NCBI RefSeq assembly: GCF_029211185.1 | Contig: NZ_JARGDO010000025.1 | Coordinates: 1-54,059 of the forward strand | DNA: 54,059 nt | DNA from: Tessaracoccus caeni | GTDB taxonomy: Bacteria; Actinomycetota; Actinomycetes; Propionibacteriales; Propionibacteriaceae | Reading direction: 5' to 3' | Shown here: one piece after another, positions 50,874 to 54,059 of the stretch | Layout of the letters: every line of letters begins with the position of its first letter | Position numbering within the stretch: position 1 is the first letter of the stretch | Notes under the pieces: model-generated | Databases searched by the model: none | What the model saw: only the letters and a program-made list of their open reading frames with translations | Told to the model about the DNA's origin: nothing | Position numbers and translations under genes: made by a program

Positions 50874-50900
50874 GGCCGCCGTTCACACGGCGGCCTTTTT
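50874..50900 (+). terminator. Terminator of tRNA-Ala
   Basis: GGCCGCCGT / ACGGCGGCC with a four-base loop followed by five T, six bases past the tRNA. Confidence 0.9.
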
Positions 50901-51056
50901 GTTGTCAGCCTGTGGTTGCGTGTGTGTCTCGGCTGGCTTTTCGTTGGGTTGGGCAGCGCGACGGTGATGTGTCGGCCGAGCGCGTGAGCGACGTGAGCCC
51001 CGCCGAATCGGGTGGCCAGACCTTGGGCGGAACCCGCCATGCCTCGTCGTCGCATG

Positions 51057-51214
51057 ATCGGGGTTGATTCCGTCAGACATCGACGGTCAGCGGGGTTCCG
51101 GATGTCACTGCTTGGGCGGACCTGGGATCAGCGGGGTTGTGGATGTCAGCATGCTGACATCCACAACCCCGAGAACTCCAGATGGGCTCCGTCACTGACG
51201 GAATCAGCCCCGAT
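51057..51214. mobile_element. 158-bp MITE-like palindromic element
   Basis: Terminal inverted repeats of 20 bp with one mismatch: ATCGGGGTTGATTCCGTCAG at 51057 and its complement at 51195-51214. Inside are a 21-bp near-direct repeat (51087-51107 and 51128-51148, two differences) beginning TCAGCGGGGTT, and a perfect 40-bp palindrome at 51132-51171 (half-site CGGGGTTGTGGATGTCAGCA). It encodes nothing. It has the form of a non-autonomous transposable or REP-type element; no transposase is in the window and no target duplication is obvious. The flanks of the gap (50901-51056 and 51215-51303) show nothing I can assign. Confidence 0.6.
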
Positions 51215-51303
51215 AGCCGTATGGCCTGATTGCCTCGGGGCGCCGTTCAGGTCGGGTCGCAGGTGGTTTCCCCGTGGCACCTCAGCCGCTCCTGCGTGAC
51301 GGG

Positions 51304-54006
51304 TCAACGACGGCCAAGCAGCTCCGCAGAACGCTCACTGACAGCCAGCGCGTCAGCCACCGCTTTCCAATGGCCCTCGTGAAGCAGGCCTCGGATGATT
51401 CGTGTGCATTTCCTGCTGTCGAGATGCTCGAATAGCGAAGTCAGCGCAGATGCGCGCTCCTGTGGGTCGGTGATCGCGCTAGCGATACGCTCAGCCTCTT
51501 CGGTATCAATCGCAGTCAGCGCCTTAGCGAGGGATGCGAGGGCTTGAGCTTGCTCATATGGCTTCTCGATGCTGTGCGCGGAACTTTCAGCTTCCTTGGC
51601 GAGAGCTGCGGCACGCCCAGTGTCGATCACCGTTAGCGTCCTTATGAGTGAGGTCAGGACTCGGGTGACAGTGGGTGGATAAGTGATAGCACTCGCGGTC
51701 ATTTCGGCCTTATCGACGAGTGCTACGGCGCGTTCGGCATCAGTTGTCGCCAGCGCCTCGGCTAGGGAAGTGAGCACCGCTATCTGAACGGGGGGATCGG
51801 TCATATCGCATGCGATTGCCTCAACTTGGTTGGCGCGAATTGCAGCTTGTCTGGGGTCGGTTGACGCTAGGAATCTAACTAGGGATGTCAGAGCCTGTGC
51901 TTTCTGATACGGCTCCACTATCCCGAGTGCGATGACTTCAGCCTGTTTACGATCGACCATCGCAAAGGGCTCAAGCAGGCAGGTCAGTGCTCGGGCTCTC
52001 GTGCGCGGTTCGGTGATAGTTTGGGCGATTTTTATGGCTCGATTGATGTTGGTTGTTGCTAGTGTTTCGGCGAGGACCGCCAGGGTCTGTGCTTGTTGGT
52101 AGGGCTTGGTGATGGAGTGAGCGATTTTTATGGCTCGGTTGATGTTGGTTGTTGCTAGCTCTTCGGCGAGGACTGCTAGGGCCTGTGCTTGTTGGTAGGG
52201 CTCGGTGATGGAGCGGGCTGTCTCCTCGGCCTTTTCCGCAAGGGTGCTGGCTCGCTCGGCGTTGATCACCGTTTGCGCCTTGGATAGAGACGCCAGAGTC
52301 CGAGTTTGCTGAAAGGAATCGGTAATGGTGTAAGCAATCTTTTCGGCTTCGTCAGCGAGTGTTTTAGCGCGCTCGACTTCGGCAGCAGACAGCGCCCTGG
52401 TCACGGAAATCAGTGCTTGAGTGTGCTGGTAGGGGTTTGTGATAGTGCACGCAGCCCTTTCGGCTTCATGGGCGAGGGTCGTGGCGTATTCGATATCGAT
52501 TGTGGCTAGTGCCTCAGCCATTGAAGTCAGTGCCCGCATCCGTATAGATGGGTTGGTGATGGTGTTGGCGATTTTTATGGCTCGGTTGATGTTGGTTATT
52601 GCTAGTGTTTCGGCGAGGGCTGCTAGAGTCTGGGCTTGCTCTTGGGGGTCGGTGATGGTGTTGGCGATTTCTATGGCTCGGTTGATGTTGGTTGTTGCTA
52701 GTGTTTCGGCGAGGGCTGCTAGAGTCTGGGCTTGCTCTTGGGGGTCGGTGATGGTGTTGGCGATTTCTATGGCTCGGTTGATGTTGGTTGTCGCCAGTGC
52801 TTTTGCTAGGGCTGCTAGGGCCTGTGCTTGCTGGTAGGGCTCGATGATCCTGCGGGCTGTCTCCTCGGCTTTTTTCGCCAGCGTGCTAGATTGTGCGGTA
52901 TTGATCACCGTTTGGGTCTTGAATAGGGACGTCAGAGCACGAGTTTGCTGAAAGGCGTCGGTGACGGCATAAGCGATCGCCGCAGCTCGATCAGTGTCAG
53001 TTGTTGCAATTGCGCTGACTAGAGAAGTCATAATGAGGTTGCGGCCGGATGCGTTGTTGATATTGCGCACAGTCTGCTCGACTTCGGCGGTTAGAGTAAT
53101 GGCAGTTTTGTGATCGGCAATCACCAATGCCTCTACCAAGTCGACCAGTGCCCACGCTCGATTGAGCGGGTTGGCTATGGTGTCAGCGGTCTTCCGGGCC
53201 CCGTTGATGAGAGTTGCGCGACGTTCGGTATCAGTTTTAGCCAGCGTTTTGATGAGGAAGGTCATCGCCCGCACTCGTTGCCGCGGTACGCGGATGGTTT
53301 GCGCGATGCTGCTGGCGAGTTCGACGTCGATTGTCGCCAACGTCTCAGTTAGTGAGGCCAGGGCCTCCGCTTGATCATCAAGGTCTGTGATGGTGCGCGC
53401 GACGTCTTTGGCTTTGTTGGCTAGGGCGATGGCGCTTTCCGTGTCGATCTCTGCCACGGTCTTAACGAGGGAAGTCAGGGCCTCCGCCTGATGGTAGAGG
53501 TCTGTGATGGTGCGCGCAACGTCTTTGGCTTTGTTGGCTAGGGTGATGGCGCTTTCCGTGTCGATCTCTGCCACGGTCTTAACGAGGGAAGTCAGGGCCT
53601 TCGCCTGATGATAGAGGTCTGTGATGGTGCGCGCGACCTTTTCGGCGTACTCTGTATTGGTTCTGGCAACCGCTAGGGAGAGGGAAGCCAGTGCCCATCT
53701 CTGATAGTGGGGTTCTGGGATGGCGCGCGCGACATTCTCAGCTTCATTCGCCAGGGCGATGGTGCGTTCGGTGTCAGCCGTCGACAATGTCTCAATTAGC
53801 AAAGTCAGTGCCTGTGCTTGGTCGTAGGGGTCTGTAATGGTCCGCGCTAACTCCTTGGCGTGCTCTTCCCTCCCCAGGTGTGCCAACACCTTGAATAGTC
53901 GTATGGGAAGCTGCTCTATCTGGGTACTGATCCAGGGTGCCGTCAAAGTCGTGTGTAGGGGCGCCTGACTAGGTGATTTGCGTGATTCTCGGCGTGGTGG
54001 ACGCAA
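51304..54006 (-). CDS. Large helical tandem-repeat protein (23 repeats), N-terminus uncertain
   Basis: About 900 residues made almost entirely of two-helix repeats of 32 or 39 residues; I count 23 copies of a motif like A-x-x-I-T-(D/E/N)-P-x-x-Q-A-Q-A-L followed by a helix ending ALATxDxxRA. Example unit: ANTITDPQEQAQTLAALAET. The form suggests a TPR-like solenoid for protein binding; similar arrays form the sensor ends of some actinobacterial NTPases, but no NTPase domain is visible. A TTG at 54006 or GTG near 53896 could be the start; an in-frame stop at 54040-54042 ends the frame upstream, so a front domain may be lost. Lower GC than its neighbours. Confidence 0.65.
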   Translation of the reverse strand: MRPPRRESRKSPSQAPLHTTLTAPWISTQIEQLPIRLFKVLAHLGREEHAKELARTITDPYDQAQALTLLIETLSTADTERTIALANEAENVARAIPEPHYQRWALASLSLAVARTNTEYAEKVARTITDLYHQAKALTSLVKTVAEIDTESAITLANKAKDVARTITDLYHQAEALTSLVKTVAEIDTESAIALANKAKDVARTITDLDDQAEALASLTETLATIDVELASSIAQTIRVPRQRVRAMTFLIKTLAKTDTERRATLINGARKTADTIANPLNRAWALVDLVEALVIADHKTAITLTAEVEQTVRNINNASGRNLIMTSLVSAIATTDTDRAAAIAYAVTDAFQQTRALTSLFKTQTVINTAQSSTLAKKAEETARRIIEPYQQAQALAALAKALATTNINRAIEIANTITDPQEQAQTLAALAETLATTNINRAIEIANTITDPQEQAQTLAALAETLAITNINRAIKIANTITNPSIRMRALTSMAEALATIDIEYATTLAHEAERAACTITNPYQHTQALISVTRALSAAEVERAKTLADEAEKIAYTITDSFQQTRTLASLSKAQTVINAERASTLAEKAEETARSITEPYQQAQALAVLAEELATTNINRAIKIAHSITKPYQQAQTLAVLAETLATTNINRAIKIAQTITEPRTRARALTCLLEPFAMVDRKQAEVIALGIVEPYQKAQALTSLVRFLASTDPRQAAIRANQVEAIACDMTDPPVQIAVLTSLAEALATTDAERAVALVDKAEMTASAITYPPTVTRVLTSLIRTLTVIDTGRAAALAKEAESSAHSIEKPYEQAQALASLAKALTAIDTEEAERIASAITDPQERASALTSLFEHLDSRKCTRIIRGLLHEGHWKAVADALAVSERSAELLGRR

Positions 54007-54059
54007 GGGACGCGGCCCCAGTAGCGAGGATGTGGGTGTTCAACGTCCAAACCTCGAGC

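Noticed and set aside
52560..53640. Regularly spaced near-identical repeats resembling an array
   Set aside because: Period of 96 or 117 bp in phase with the reading frame; they are protein repeats, not a CRISPR.

Overview
The window is high-GC (mostly about 65% by eye) and reads as an actinobacterial chromosome, most likely from Propionibacteriaceae or a close relative. The evidence is a WhiB regulator, a PASTA-domain penicillin-binding protein, a small bacterial SRP RNA upstream of dnaX, many GTG starts with overlapping ATGA junctions, and two gene blocks that follow the mycobacterial order. One block is Nudix / thioredoxin-like / RidA / DUF4177 / whiB4 / ponA2 / phosphoesterase. The other is mscL / FmdB / 5-FCL / moeA-like / membrane protein.

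Layout. 1-1.7 kb: a worn toxin-antitoxin patch with a MazF-like C-terminus, an intact NADAR protein, a gene remnant, and a DUF433 protein with a truncated DUF5615 partner. 1.75-9.7 kb: tRNA-Ser, a Na+/H+ antiporter, SRP RNA, dnaX-ebfC-recR and a DrrAB-like ABC exporter. 9.7-13.5 kb: a sortase-type PAP2 phosphatase, a VapBC pair, a Fic protein with a strong upstream palindrome, and tRNA-Pro. 13.6-19.3 kb: the whiB4/ponA2 block.

19.4-33.1 kb is the centrepiece: 15 same-strand, mostly overlapping genes for an ethanolamine-utilisation (Eut) bacterial microcompartment. EutH imports ethanolamine. EutBC, supplied with adenosylcobalamin by EutT and reactivated by EutA, split it to acetaldehyde and ammonia. 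EutE oxidises acetaldehyde to acetyl-CoA, a zinc alcohol dehydrogenase regenerates NAD+, and a shortened Pta makes acetyl phosphate and regenerates CoA. The shell is built from EutN (pentamer), EutL and a second tandem-domain protein (trimers), and one hexamer gene that appears to have two translation starts. Four proteins carry the same amphipathic encapsulation-type helix in different positions, and three share a short N-terminal module. One of these, a 97-residue protein, consists of little except those two elements. No eut regulator, EutP, EutK or EutG lies in the window.

33.1-43.1 kb: a holin-like protein, coaA, glmS, a sigma factor whose ribosome-binding site sits in a hairpin, a large internally duplicated membrane-anchored protein, an acetyltransferase flanked by two covarying 52-bp palindromes, and a regulatory cluster in which VOC and SRPBCC domains occur separately on one strand and fused on the other. 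43.2-50.9 kb: an SH3 cell-wall protein, tRNA-Arg, UDP-glucose pyrophosphorylase, the mscL-to-Glp/GlpR-like block and tRNA-Ala. 51-54 kb: past tRNA-Ala the sequence changes character, with a 158-bp MITE-like palindromic element and a lower-GC 900-residue protein of 23 helical repeats, which suggests the edge of acquired DNA.

A dispersed inverted-repeat family lies after the stop codons of dnaX and the duplicated membrane protein and between the holin-like gene and coaA.
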